Origin: Lichenostomus cassidix
Taxonomy: Eukaryota; Chordata; Aves; Passeriformes; Meliphagidae
Reading direction: 5' to 3'
Length of the DNA: 64,000 bases
Assembly: GCA_008360975.2 (NCBI GenBank)
Contig: CM039184.1
Location: forward strand, 30,863,797 to 30,927,796
Part shown: positions 46,501 through 61,200 of the stretch, piece after piece
Numbering within the stretch: position 1 is the stretch's first letter
How the letters are laid out: each line of letters begins with the position of its first letter
Notes under the pieces: generated by a model
Seen by the model: the letters and a program-made list of their open reading frames with translations, nothing else
Databases searched by the model: none
Told to the model about the DNA's origin: nothing
Made by a program: the position numbers and the translations under genes

Positions 46501-49500
46501 TCTGCTGTTGTACTCTCTTTAATGCATACTATAAGTTTTCCCATGGGACAGATCTGTTCTATTTCACTGAGAACAAGAGGCTGCACCGAGCACTGTTCCT
46601 TCCTCCAGCCTCCCCTCTAGCTTGGCTGGGGGCACCTAGGACCCTCCACCTCCTGATTTGGGTGTGGTCAGATACACTGGCAAAGAGGAAGGCACATGCT
46701 CTGAAAATAGGTGTTCTTATTAGGTAGGAACCTGCAGGAAATATCCTTGTCCCTCCTTCCCATCTCTCCAGGAAGGTCTAGATGGAGTTACAGAGACGTG
46801 ACTGATCATGCACTGCGTTTCTTAACCACAGACCCTGCAGCATTCCAACTGGAATGGCACGAAGGGAATGAGAAGTCTCTGCCACCACACCACATGGAGC
46901 ACTGGTGTGCTGCACCAAGGAACTATGTTTGGCCACTCTGGTGCTGTCCCAGCTAATGCCACGCTGGTGGTAATTCACCTAACATAAGCTGGATGTAGCT
47001 CACTCAGAATGACATTGTGAGGGCAGAAGTGCAAATTTAAAATGCTTCTATCCTCCATTTTCAGTTGGTTTGCTGTAAGAAGGCATAGGAAGCCACCAGT
47101 AAACATGCTTGAGCTGAGTCCTTTTGTAACCGGTGGTACAAAATCATATAAGAGCTCATGAAGCTGATCTCTGAGGACACAATGTTCCTTTAGAAAAATC
47201 TGAAATATGTTCCTTGTACTCATGAATTACACCAAAGCTATTTAACTTAGAAAGGCTTTTCACAAATTAGCCTTGTTTCCAAGACTGAAGAGAGTCTGAA
47301 GAGAATCAGAACTGAAAGGTATTTCAGGGAAAGCAAAAAGCCACTGGTGAAAAATAATCCCCTGAATATTTCAGACAGTTTCCAAAAAAAAATAAAAGAA
47401 GAAAAAAAAAGTGTTAATGACTCTCAGCATATTGGGAAGACCTAATTTAATTTTCTAGTAGTGCAACCTTTTGTGAGACACTCCATTAGCTAATTGAATG
47501 TATTTCATTTATTTGTTTCTGACTTGGGTGACTTTGTTTTCCTATCCTTCCACCTTCCTGTGGTGAAAAGCAAATATAATATTCCCTAACAGCAAATTGC
47601 TGTTCCTTTGTTCATCCATCAATTTAAACTAGGATTACTTTCCAAGCGCTTAATAAGGTGCATGTCTTAGGAATGCTTTATAAAAAAGACAGAGCTGCAA
47701 TGCTGCCTGGTGGTGCTGGCTGCCTTCCAGTGATGGACTGAAGACACCATGGGATCACAGATTTTATGGAAGGGATTTTCATGTTGCAGCTTGTCGCCAG
47801 GCTACAAGAGTCTCAGCAACACACTACTATAATAACCAAAATAAGCAGCAAGTTGACAATGACTTCCTACTCCCAGCACATGAGGAAGCATACCCGTGCC
47901 ATAGTTTGGAGAGCAATTATAGCTTTTGGAGACCAGCTGGCCCATCTGTTCCTGGTGCTGCTGCTACTACCAGCAAGGTGGAGTTCAGCTTGGAGGAGCT
48001 GCTCAGAATTTTCCTTGGGCTTGTCTCTCACACCCAGTTGAGCCCCTGACACCTCTGGCAGCACGTCTGCTGTTCCCGTTTTCCCCTGCTGTTTATAAAC
48101 AGGCAGCAGGGAAAAAAGAAACTGCTTAATATGCTGAGAGCTCCTTGTGCTATGGATCACTGTGAAGGGAAGCAGTGTCCTCAGGGCAGCAGCTCCTGTT
48201 TGCAGCATACAGAGGTGAGAGCAAAGGAGAGGGAGGCTGAGCAGGGCTGTCTGTGTGTCTGTCTGCATGGCCTTGCCCTCTCCTGCAGCACATCTGAGGC
48301 GATGCAGAGATGTGATCACATCTGCTGAGCAAGAACAGGATACCTTTCCACAGTCCCGAGAGCAGGTGGGCACGTTTGGAGACCTGCTGTGACTGTGAAT
48401 GCACTTCAGTCATCACCTGCCGCTTCCCAGGCAAGTTCTAGGGAATTTGGGCATTTCTCTTTTTCCAGCGGAGGTCACTGGCTTGCATCCATTAATACAC
48501 TGCATTTCCCAGTGGTTATTTGGGGGAAGGTGAGAACTTTTCCATAAATGCCCTTAGTTCTTTTCACAGATCTGTGTTTTACCTAGATTATGAATACCTC
48601 AGCAGTCAAAGCTTCTGGTTTTGGTGAACCTCTCACACGCATATATTGCTGGCATGAGGTAAGTTCTTTGCACATGCATGGTTTGGTGGAAGGACTCTGC
48701 CAGTCTCATAAGGCCTTTTTCTACTGCCACTCTCCAATTGCTGTGATACATACCTAGCTACATTCTCATTATTAGTTTATAAACATGAGATATCTTTCAA
48801 GATGCTTTAATCAAAATAACTGGCAAAATTAATTCCTGCTAAAAAAGGAAATGAGGGTTCTGTGAAACAGGGCTCTCTCTTCAAAAGGGATTAAATATTC
48901 TCTAGAGAGCTCTTCTAGCTGCTTAAAATGTATTGTACTTTAGCTCTTGAATACTTCTATGGATTTATGACAAAATATCAGCTAAATACTTTATTCTCAA
49001 TGGTTTTCTGCAGCAGTGGCCAGGGGTAGAATTTCATTACATCTGTTGAACTTCAAAGTCAAGTATGCCAATAATTTGCCTATTCCAGGGATTTTCAGAG
49101 AAGTTCCTTGTAGGGCACTAAGTAGAGCAAATGTTAAAAAAGTAATAAGTGGTTACCATAGACTTTGGTACCAATGTGTTCCTTCATCTTTGGCAGCCTG
49201 ACAAATCAGTATGCTCTGCCAAAGAGAAACAGAAATGTGGTAAAATGTTAACACATACCTGACATTCTCATATAGTGTTGGGAAAGAAGGCTGGGTCCAT
49301 TTCCACCTGGGAGATTTAGATGGAGGTGTGACAATAAAACTAGAGAATATGAAAAATGACAGTCACTGCTTGCTTCTACACTGTGCAAGCATTGCAGAGA
49401 CAGGAGGCTTGGGAGTGGATTAGTCCTTTAAAATTTTGAAAAAAATTATCTAAAGAGTTAATAAATTGTCACTTAGAGAAATGCCTTCCTGCAGAGAAAT

Positions 49501-52201
49501 GCCTTTAAGCAGAGGAAGAGTAGCTGAAAAAGTAAAGGATTATTTAAAATGCATCTAAAGGTCACAAATGGAAAACAGAAAAGGGATAAGATCCAAAGTC
49601 CATGACAGACTGTACCTCTGAGGTCATGGGACACAAATACAGCCAGGATAGCAAATATCACTGTAAATGAGTCAAGGTTCAATTTTCAGTAATAAGCTGT
49701 ATTTCAAACTTAACTTGCTTGAGTGAGATAACCACATGTATTACATTTATCTTGGGGAGAGAAGCAGCAGTGCGATGTATGTGTTTGTCAGCAACACTCC
49801 AAGTAGCCTTTATTTGAATTCCTGTCATGCTTATCTGAAGGCAGGACTTGGACCATATGTTGGTAAAAGAATTGCTACAAACAGCTGAATCAGAGGCTCA
49901 ACAGAACAGGGTGGCTTAATTTTTCTCCCTGAGTTCTCTGCTTCTTCATCTTCCTTGCTCAGTGAAATTGTTCAGGTCCTGTGCAGTCAAACAGAACATC
50001 AAACATAGATCAAGCATTGGCAATTGCTCATGCACTTTCTTTTTCCTTGGCCCACAGAATCCAAGTAACTTCTGATTTACCCAAGCTGTGCTTAGAGCAG
50101 TAGCTGGACAAAGCCTTCAAACTGGCCCATGTCCTCCAGTCTGCCTACCCATTCTCAGCTGTTCATCCCTGCTACTCCTCTTTCCTTACGTTTTCCTTAG
50201 GACTGTACTAAAACAATTGCACGTGTCTGGTGGCCTCTTTCAACTAGATTTAGACATGCACCTATAAAAATAAGCATCCCTGTTCTCAGCTGAAGTCTAA
50301 CCCAAGATCCATTTGTGGATCAGTGTAGGACTAGCAAGTCTGAGCATCAGGGAATAAGTGCTCCAAGGGAAAATTGGATTTCTCTCCTGCAGGTGTCATA
50401 GCCCAGTTAGAAACACTATAAGGAGACAGCTGGGTAGACACTGGTGCTTGGATTCAGGCACACAGATGGAGATGCTCATTCAGATGGAGAGGGACTTGCC
50501 AGCACTTCTGTGGCTGTTACAGCACCCCACAGTACCAAAGGGGACACAAATCCCTTTTCCTGTGCTGGGCACTGAGGCTGGGTCCCCCACAGCAGCCCCC
50601 TGAGCTGTCTTGGCTGATATTCCTGGGGACAGCAAGGCAGCCTGCACTGGGACATCCATCACAGCAATCAGCAGGAGTTACATTTTTTGGTGGGTGCTTT
50701 CTTGTGGGGTTTTTTTTTGTTTGTTTGTTTTTTAACCCTGATAAAGCAGACATGACCCTTATTTTGATACATAAGGGGAGCTCATAGCAACTCTGTTTCT
50801 CAGACATGTCAGAGGAAATGAACCAAATTTTTGCTGTGGTTTTCTCCGGCAGATATGAACAATTCGCTGTACAAACTCTAGTAAAAGGAGCAACAGCAAA
50901 TTACTCTTAAACATGTGATTGGGTTTGATTCTACTGTGCCATTTGCACTAAAGAGAGATGATTGCTGATTGGAGGGAGGGATTTTAATCTCCCAAGTCAA
51001 TTCTGCCTGTGCAGCTCAACATACAGCTCCAGTGATCTTATCTACCTCCTCTGTAGCGGCTGTGTGTGTTCAGGCTCAAGTTCACAGAGCTGAGTGCCTC
51101 AAATCAGTTGAATCCATGATGCCTTCAGGGTCAAAAGCTCAACTCCCTGACACCACCTACCTCACGTCGCCTTTCCTTGTCTGGACAGGCAGCCTGACTG
51201 TTTCTAGAAAGTGCAAGCAACACCGAGGGCTGGGGGATTTGGGCTGATCATGAGGTCAGAGCAGACATGGCAGAGCAATTAGATAATCAGCTTCTGCAAT
51301 CAGTGGCTATTAAACATGTGCAGCCCAGGCAGTGTGGTGATTGGCATGGAGCAGTGTTGAGGCTGAGGGTCTGTTAGCTGAAGCAGCAGCTCCTTCCTCC
51401 AAAGACAGGCAGTATTTGGGGAAAGCAGATTATCTGCCTTCAGCTCCTCTGCCCCACCATGGCCATGGGGTGTGGTGGGGAAGGGGGGCTGTCCTCTGGG
51501 TTGGATTTGGACCATGGGTCACAGGGTAGAGTTTTCTGTGTCAGGACAGGGTTTATCTCCCTGAATGCATTTTAGATTGCTATAATTTGATAAAAGCTTC
51601 ATCAAGTTAGCATTTTAAGGGGTTTTGTTTTTAGGGCACTAGCTGTCATGGAAACAAGCTCAATTAAGAAAGAATAAACTAGAGCAAAAGCCAGAAAAAG
51701 AGTCAAAATAACTGTTTTAATGATAATTTAGGGAACTTTGCTCCTTGGGCCCGGTGTGGAGTTTGTCAGGAGCAAGGCTGGGGAAGACAACTTGAGCAAA
51801 TTGCACAGAGCAAATAAACCCCACACACTGCTGACAGCAGACCTGGTCAGAACCTCACTGTGCAACCTGCTCAGGGCCTAATATGCTCAGTCCAGACATA
51901 CAAACTTTATGTTGAAGTCTGTTATTTCATTAAAATTAAAAGAAGTGTGACTTTTGCTACCATCTATCATTTTCCTTGCTCCCAGTGAGCACTTGTGCAG
52001 GTCTGCAAATGTGGATGGCACTTCACTGACCAGGGAAATTGCTTCCCTGCAACAATTGCTCAGCCTGGGGGTGGTGGAGAGAGAGGGCAAGGGCTTCTTG
52101 TGGTGAGATTGCATAGCATGAAAGCTTTGGAGGTAGGAGTGCATAGCCCTTCTGCACTGCATTGATTTTCACTCTAGCTATTTCAGAATAGGGCTGGGTG
52201 C
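43569..52201. other. intergenic sequence, no gene recognised
   Basis: Mixed AT-rich and moderately GC-rich sequence (about 47700-48430 is richer in GC). Open frames of up to 168 codons here lack domains, conserved motifs or splice context. No repeat family was identified. Confidence 0.6.
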
Positions 52202-52241
52202 TTTTTTTTTTTTTTTTTTATTTTTTTTTTATTTTTTATTT
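52202..52241. repeat. T-rich low-complexity tract
   Basis: A run of about 18 T, then T10 and T6 blocks separated by single A. It could be a poly(A) tail on the minus strand, but no element body is recognised next to it. Confidence 0.85.
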
Positions 52242-55200
52242 ACTGGAAAACAGCTCATGCCATTTATGAATTTGAGTTCAATTTTGCAAAACTTTCAAAT
52301 GGGAAGAAGGAAATATGTTGTAAAAACAGTTTCAAAATGTATTTTTTTTCCTGTTTTGAAAGAAACATGAGAGGTTTTGGTTTTCCAATCCTAGAAAAAT
52401 ATTTTTGTTTTAGTTTATGCAAAATGTTTTCTCTCCTGTGTTTTCAAGTCAACTGGCCAAACACAAATAACAGGTTCTTTCATCCTTGTTTGTGCAGGCA
52501 AAGAGACTGTCCTGTCTCTCTGTCATTTTAAACAAGGAATTTTCTTTGCCTTTGTTCAAACTGATTCTTGACTGTCTTCTATCAGACGAGTTACTGTATT
52601 CTCTATTGTGTAAATTTCACAGCACTACAAAATAATATTTATGTCTCTACAAAGACATTATTTAAAGCATCATCTAGAGAAAAGATACTCAAGAAACCAA
52701 AAGCATTTGTCTATAGAGAGTGTGCATTTGTTTGGTGCAATCAAGGAGACAAATAAGGGTTGCAAAGTGTCATCTCTATGGTGACAGCATTAAGGCCCTT
52801 GTTCAGCATGCAGTGTGCTTTCACTTTCAAAAATTTGGGGGTGTTAACACTGGCAGAAGCCCTGTGAGCCAAGAATTACCACTTTGTATAATATGTTTGA
52901 AAGCATTATTCTAATAACTCTGGGTGTCTTAAACATGCTTGGTTAGAATATCTCAACAGTGTATTTGTGGTGTAAAGAAGAGTAAATATAAGAACAGTGT
53001 TTTATCTCAAAATTTGCTAAAGATCATATAGTAAATAATGAGCTAGAAGTTTTATTTTTCTAATAAATTGTTCTAAAAGCTATTTACTTTAACTTCACTA
53101 GGCAGCTTAAATTGTTTTTATTTTAATCTCTGTTGAGAGAAATATCTGCAGATCAAAAATGAGAGCAGTGAAATTTGTTGATGCTTAGATATTTAAGAGA
53201 GAGACCTGGAATCTATATCTGTTATTGATTTTACATGAAGAAAATGGTTCAGATCCATTTTAGTAGCAGAAAAAGCCCACTTGGAAGTGCAAAGTAGGCC
53301 ATAAAATCTATAGACTGTAAAAAAGAAACCCCATTGAATACTGAGAGTTCATTTATGAATAGATAGCTGATAATGGGAAAAACCCTGTACTAGTATGCTA
53401 AATTTAACTTTCCTTTGCAGCACAGGGGGCAGGGGGCAAGGCAGGAGGGCCTCTGGTCACCTCTGCAGAGCTCAGCTTTTGCTGGCCTCTCTCATGGCCA
53501 GAGCTGCAGGATGTGTCAGGCTGTTAAATTCAGAGAGGCAATATCACTAATGGAGTTTATAGGTATAGCACACATACATCTCTACATGGAGGTTATTCAC
53601 GTGTGGGAGACATACATATGAACCCTTTTTTGTGTTTTCCTGAGTTTGGATTCACACGAGATGCATTTCAGCAGCAGATATCTTTTGAGTAATGACAGGA
53701 GATGTTAGTCAATCCAGCATGGACAGTGTACCTCTTCCCTGAGCAGGCTTTGCAAGGAAATTATCAATGAAAATTCAGAGCCTGACCTGCAGAGGTGATG
53801 TACAGCAGTAATGCAAAACAGATGTTCTGAAGGATCACAGGAGGCTTCAGAGGGTCTGAGTGCTGCTGACTTTTGTCTCTCTGCATCACATTAAGTCACA
53901 AAAGATCAGGCCCTAGAAATTAAATATTTATCAGTTTTGTACCAGATATCAGTTCCTTTCAGAGAGGTCTGGTGCAGTTAGGTTTCCTATTTTCAATGGC
54001 TAGTTAGCTCAGCTAATGAGCTCCATCAGCTTATTACATTTCTACCTATAGCTCTTTCTTGTCATGTTACCCAATGTATTCCTTTGCTTATGAGTAGGGG
54101 GAAAACAAACAGGGAGAGTTTCTTATCTTCCTCTTCCCTGCATCCAGTGGAAAGATCAAATATGAAAGTCTGCCCCTCTGTCTCGCTCTTCTTCCCCCTA
54201 GGAAAGGTAGGGGGAGGGGATGATCTCTGGTGTGCTTGGGAAGAGAACATCAGGTGCCCATGAGAACCAACAGGGCAGCTGTTCAGAGCTGATCACCCTA
54301 AGGCTGGTCTTTTCTATTTGAGGGGACACCTGGTCAGCTACAAATTCCGTTTATCCCTTCAACTTTCTTTAAAGGTCTTCAAGGAGCATGAAAGACCCCT
54401 TAAGCTCAAAAGTTGGTTTTGTATGAGCAGATATAAATCAAGGAAAATTTTGTAACTGCAGAAAACTCAAGCTAAAACCAAACCCTGAAAGGTTTGTAAA
54501 CACATTTAGCCCTGCTCACTTGGTCCATGTGGCATGGGTCCTCACTTCCAAATTCACTTCTGTCTTTCACCAACTTCCTGGCTTACAGCAAATGCTATGC
54601 AGTGTCCTTTAGCTCCCCAAAATGATTTTTCTTTCCTTTACTTCAGGAACCTGTGCATCTGCTGTTCCGTTCATTTTCCTAATCCCATTTATACCATGGT
54701 TTTCCAGTTCCCAAGATTTGTTATTTCTGCTTGCTTTTCCTAGTGGTCTTGCTCTGTCCTTGGGATGCTTCCTCCCTGCCAAGCAGGCTCATTTGCTCCC
54801 AGGAGAGACCAATTTGCCCTCCCCTCACTGTGTCCACTTAATGAATTATGTCTGTTTTCAACATGGTGTATAACAAGCAAACCCCATGAATAACTTATAT
54901 ACTTCCTCTGTTTTTGGTGTTTTAAGAAGGGTATATTTGGAGGGATATAGAGTGTTCAAGGTAGAAGTGCTGTAGCATGCCATAAGAGCACCTCAGCTGT
55001 TGGAAAAGCTTATTTAAGAGAAAAAAACATTGTAATGTATTTTCATACAGCCCTAAATAAATCAAAATCCTAGCCTATCTGGGGCTTCTAAAACTACTAT
55101 ACTATCAACATAACAATGTTAATATAACCATATCATCACATGTGAATTTGCATGCATATGTGTAGGAAAAAATGTGGTATGTGTCATCAGGAATCAAGCC

Positions 55201-58200
55201 GTAGGACTTTTTATTATAACCTACTGCAAATATGAATTTAGCTGTAACTAGATGTGTAAGAGGTTCAAAATAAAGACTAGGACAAGTGGAAAGGGGAACA
55301 AATTTGGGTGTCTGAAGCCTGTTATCTACTTCTGCACCCCATGTTCTGCATGAGGCTGACTAACATGCAGGTTTGCATAATTACCAGGGTCTGTAAGCAT
55401 CTGTGAGCATACAAACCCTGTGGGATCCTGGTCACACAGAGGCTGCAAACCTGATGCTTTGTGTGTCTCTGCAGTGTTTGGGAATCATCCAGGCGGGATC
55501 ACTTTATGGCTCATAGCGCATTAGCCCTCGCTTCCTCGAACAGCTCCTGCTGCAGCTCTGTCTGCTCTAGTCATGTGGGAAAATGCAGCCCACAGCCTCT
55601 CAGCCCCCCTGAAAGCAGACATTGTTTTGTGCCATGTAGCTTGCTTCACATTTTCATCTATCAGCTGTATTCTCTCTTGTTCCTTCCTTAGTCTAGCCAT
55701 AAAGATGATTCAGAATGAAACTGCAAAGCAGAGCAAACCCTTTTTTCTGCTGTCTGCAACTCAGGTAATTTCATAGTCAAAGTCTTTCTCACCTTACTCT
55801 GTGCTCCGCTCTAGAAATGTTTGCAGGTGAAGTGGCTGAGTTTATTCACACAGCACCCAATTTTGCCAGGGTAGTGCTGTCATGTCTGCGAGGTGACACG
55901 TATGAAGGATGGGGGCTGGGAGCCACAAATAATTAGCATTGCTGGTGCTGCTCATCACTGGAGATGTCATTCCTGTGGAGGGAGTATGTTCAGGCTTCCT
56001 TGTTCTGAAGTCATGTATAGCATCTGGGCCTAAAGGCAGAGAAGCCAGAGAAACTCACTATTTAAATTATCTTTGCTATTAACCTATTTTAGTATGCTTT
56101 ATTTTAATTTATCTTACTTATAAAGCAACACTTTTATATGGCTGTTCCACTTTGCAAGAACGTTGTACTTGTTATACCTTTTGTTAGAGTGCATCTCCCA
56201 CAGTGAGGGTCACATAATCCTTTTTCCTGCTCTAAAAATCTGGCTACTGGAAATGTGGCATGCCATGAGACAAAGTTAGTCTCCTGGTAAAAAGCAACTT
56301 TTTGTCATTTTTGATTGGGTGCCTACCTGTTAAAATGGTGCTTTTGGTTTTATGAGTATGTATTGGCCAGAGATGTGAATTTAAAGTGGATTTGGTTTAG
56401 TAAATTAGATTCTATGATTTTATTCCAATCCATAATTAAAGTGTCTTTAATTCAATTTAATTTACCTCAATGTCAATTTAAAATATTGAATACAAAGTCA
56501 CTTTGAATAACAAAACCCAGCAATAGTATGAGACTTTTCATGTCACCCAGTGATACACCTACAAGGAATTTTAGTGCCCAGTTATGAAAAGGTCTGGATT
56601 TATGGAATGAGATGCTGTACCAGCTGATCAGATGCACACCCAAAAGGCACAGTGTAAGAAAAGCAAAACAAAGCTGTACTCCCAATTGCTGGTGGCACAT
56701 CTGGTTGGAAAACCTCAGCCAGCCTGAGCACCTGAGTTGTCTTTGGTAGCAACAGAAGAGGCTGGAGGGTGAGGCACAGAGTTGACCCCAGACTTTCACT
56801 CCTGCTCAGGCTCAGCAGCCTCCACAGCACTGCTTTATGGTCAGTGAAGCGCAAACTCCACTGTATCTTTGCAAGGAGCCCTGTGCTCTTATGCTCTGTA
56901 TGGACTAAATATAAATAAGTAAATCAGGTTTTTCCTTAGCAACATAGAGAGCTAGAAACTTGACCTGAAGGCTGATGATTGCAAGTTGTTTCTGCCCTGT
57001 GCTGACAGAACAAGAGTGTTATGGGAACTCATAAATCACCAAAGTCTCTGTAGCATCAATTTACAGCCTGAGATTAGTATTGATATTTTTACTGCCAAGA
57101 CTGAGGGCTGTTAGAGCTTGACAGCACATGAAGGCCTTAATGGTTATTACAAAGCACTTGGATAATGGCTTCAAAAGAGGTATCCCAAATTTATTTTGAC
57201 CAAGTTGTTGAGATCATGATTGTCTGAGAGGCGCACTCTTTTCACCATTGCCATCAACACCTCTGTAACTGAGACTTTATGATGATTCAGTCTTTGAATA
57301 TAATTTAGCCAGACAAACCCCACACAGATTTCCAGCTGAGGAGGAAATATTTGTCATCCATGTTTGTGACAAAAAGGTAAAGTTCTAGAAATACTGCATC
57401 ATTATGGTGGAAGACAAGTCTTTCTTTGGACAGCAACCAGTGTTCCTTCTGCATTGCCCTAAAGCTTTTTCACACTGAGAGATTGTACAGCATAGCATGG
57501 GTCCAGGCCTCTGAAAAAGCCACAAGCCACACTTTTAGTTAAAAGGAAAAACATTAGAAGCATGCTGACAAAGTCTCCTACTGGAGCAGCAGCTGATGAT
57601 GCCAGATGACTTCATTGCTGCTATAGATTCAAATCAATTCCCTGCTGGTCTACTGATATTTATGCTATTGCTTTAGGTAGTAGAGCTGTATTGATCCAGA
57701 CTGAGGTTGAAGAAAAAATCATCCTCCAAACTACCATAGTTATCACAAAATAAAAACAGAAATGCAAAACAGGAGAGTGAGATTTCAGATGGAGCTGCTC
57801 TTGAAAACAGGTGAAGAAAAACAGGAATAGATAGGAACTTCTTTTTGTGAAATATTTTGGAACCAGCATAGTTTCTAAGTTTCTCAGTTAATCATACTGA
57901 ATTTTCAGGTGTAGATAATACTTGACTCGTATTCCTAGGCAAGGGCTTAATTTCCAAGCCATAGGTTTTCTCATGATGCATATTGACTGAAAATAGATCA
58001 CTATGTGCAGAGGCAATTGAAACAAAGATCACTCCAGTACAGTTCAGAGTCAGACCAGCCTCTCAGTAAATGTTGACAGGGAAGAACACCTTTTAAAACT
58101 GGATTCAGTCCTATTCAGCATGGGGCTAAAATTTAAGTACAGGTAGTCCATGCAAGGCTTTCTTTAACATCATATCCATATTTCCAGCATCCTGTAATCA

Positions 58201-61200
58201 GCAGCTGAGCTCTGAGGAGCAGGTACTACCTGAGCACACTTCTCTGAGTTAATAGCTGATGCACAGTGTGGTTCCAAGGCCTCTTCATTATGTGGTCCTG
58301 CTAATTTATAGCATTTTTCAGTGTTATTTAGAGATTGTGGGAAAATCTTCCTAAGATTGTTTCACTAATCCAGTTTACAGCACAGCCTCAGAGCAGTCAC
58401 ATCGGCACAAGTGCAGAGGCAGTGAACTGTGCCATAGGTGCAATAATAAAAAGCAGGAACCTTTAAAACCAACTTTGCTGTCAGAGAAAAGACAGCTTGG
58501 ATTTGTGTCCTGATTTTTCCATCAGGTTTATTATTTTTCAGCTCCATAACCTGGACTGTCCTGTAACTGTACATTCACCTTTTCAGAGAAGAATTCACAC
58601 TAATTACATGTGTTATTTTTCTGTCTGGGCTTCAGAGGAAACAATGTATTTGAATAATTGGTAGGAATTGAATTGTAATTTAATAGAAAGCCAAGCAGTC
58701 TCTCAGTGCTTCCCACTGTGTGATTAACATTCTGTAAGGGATTCCCTCATGTTTGTCATACAGAAAGCAAAGTTTAGACTTTAGTTCTTCCTTGTAGAAG
58801 GAAGGGAAAGGGTAAACAAAGGAAATCAATTATAAATGTTACATTAATAAGGACAAAGATAGAATATATCTGTCACTGGGAAAAACCCTGGCTTGATTCC
58901 CAAGGGACTGATTGCCTCTCAACAGTTTTGGCTTAGCAAAGGCGTTTGAGCAGGCTATTCTTGGTCAGATAAAGAGAGGCAGTGCTGGCAGCTCATGCAC
59001 TGTGCAGACTCAAAATCTCTGCAGTATGCTCCCTGGCTTGGTCCAGAGGCACTGATTCTCTAGGCACAGTGAAGGACATATTTATTTGATCAAGCTTTTG
59101 GAGAAAGCTGTGGGTATGTTCCCAGAATGATGAATGGGGGAAGAGATGATAGTAAGAAAGACAATTATTTCAATAACACTGAGACTAGTTTTCCTTTTGT
59201 TTTACTGTTGCTCCTGAAATATTGATTATAAGCTAGGACATTAGATTTTATTTATACTAATGTAAATAAATAATCATATAAATCTGAGCAGTCTTACTCC
59301 CCAGTAAGCACATATGCTAGTAGGGCATATTTAAAAGCACAGAACCAAATCATTGCTAAATACAGAATCATTGCTTAAATTTACAACACTCTTTAGGGAA
59401 TGTCCTACTCCCTCAACAACAACAACATAAATAGTTCATTTTACTGGCCAAACAGTAACTTCCAGATGGCATTAACGTGACCAGTGAAGCTGGTGGTAAG
59501 GTTTGCTACTCATGGTGAATATAGTTGTATATATTTTGTGTAAAGTATAGTTTTGGCAGAGAGTAAGGGCCAAAATTGGCTTTGTCATCCTGTGATGAAC
59601 ATCTTTAACCTAACTTAAATCATATAAATACATAGCAAATACCGTGAGTTGTGATTGGTATTTCTCTGATTAACTGTTTTCAAATTAATTCCATGTGTGG
59701 ACTTTTCTTTTTCTGGAGTTCCTGGTTCCAGTTTAACTGAAACATCCCAATTGCTTTCCAGTATAAAATGGCCACAGCTGGTGTTATCTAGCAATAACTA
59801 TTTCATGATGGTTTAATGAAAAGCATAAGCAGGCACTAGACATGTGTTTACAACAGAACCTATTAATTTCCATACAAGCTGAAGGTACTCTGTGATTTTG
59901 CAGGAAGAGTGAGCTGCTCAGAAAACAGAGCCCCAGGACTTGTGATTCTTAATCACTGATAAGAAGGTTTTCTATTATGCTTTAAGACTGCTAAGTCAAG
60001 CCAGACAAAGCGCTAAAAATTAGCTTTTGAACAAAAAATAAAGAAATAATGAAAGGCTGTTCTTCTCATGCAGACTATTGTTCCAAACATTGCTCCAAAT
60101 ATAAATATGTCTCTCCACTCATTGGGAACAGCATAGGCATCAACAGTTCCTGCATCTCTCTGCTGGTTTTTTCCTTTGTTTTTTTGCCTATCTTTAGAGA
60201 AAAGATGTCCAGGGTATCTCAGCCTCCTGAATATACCTCTGCAGTCACGATGTTCAGCTGCTTGGAGTAGGAATCCACTCTCTGAGAATCACCCTGAGGT
60301 CATCACCCAGCAATAGGCACCAGCCAGTGCTGGATGGGATGCCATGTGCCGTTTCCTTGCAGCACTGCCAGTTCCAGCCCCTCCACCTGCCTACCTGGGG
60401 GTGCCAAGGGCGCTGAAACAACTGCTTCTCAGCCACCTGGTAAAATGTTTTGGGGTTTTTTTCTGGTTTATTTTTAACACAGATCGGTTCACTGATCTAA
60501 TTTTCCATGTGGCCTCAGGGGGTGCCTTGGGAAGGAGCAGTTGTGCCAAAACAAGCAGCGTGAGATGGGAACAAGTGGCTGAAGGTCAGCAGTGCTGAGC
60601 TGGCATTGTCCTGAGGAGCAGTGCTTCCACCCTGGTGTGCACAGAGCTGAATGGATGCCTTGGGGTCCTGGGGGTGTGCAAACCAGGGGCTACAGCCATC
60701 AGCTGTAGCAGAAAGATGGTTTGAGTCTTACAATATAACCCTTTTGGGGGCTCTGACATCCCAAATAACCCATCAGTTGTGGCACTTGCATAGAACATGG
60801 TAGTTCACACTCATGTATAGTCATGGCTCTTCTTTAGCATTTTTCTTTCCTACATATATATTATGAAGACAGAAATAATGGGGCCCTTAAAACACAAGAA
60901 GTGTTCTTCTAGTACCCAGTTAGATATCTTTAAAAGGTAACATGTATCACCTGCACTGTACTCCAAGTAGGATTTAACTCTGCTTATATTAGCTTATCAT
61001 TATTTTTCTAAATTTTATTAAGAGCCTGAATCTGGAAAAGTGCACAAGAAATAAGAACAAACTCTACCTTCCTGTCAGCTGCAAACAGTCTTTCAAGCAG
61101 TTAATCAGGATCCTCTATGAGAATAACAGAAATGATATAGTGAATAAGTCCTGCTTGGTCAAGTTTATTACTTAGTTTACCATCTTAGCTTCCTTGAGAA

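Noticed and set aside
47867..48373. Minus-strand open frame of 168 codons with Ser/Leu/Cys-rich content
   Set aside because: No domain, no splice context, overlapped by several frames on both strands; a GC-richer patch giving long chance frames.
52202..52241. Poly(A) tail of a processed pseudogene on the minus strand
   Set aside because: No gene-like sequence adjoins the tract on the expected side and no target duplication was seen.
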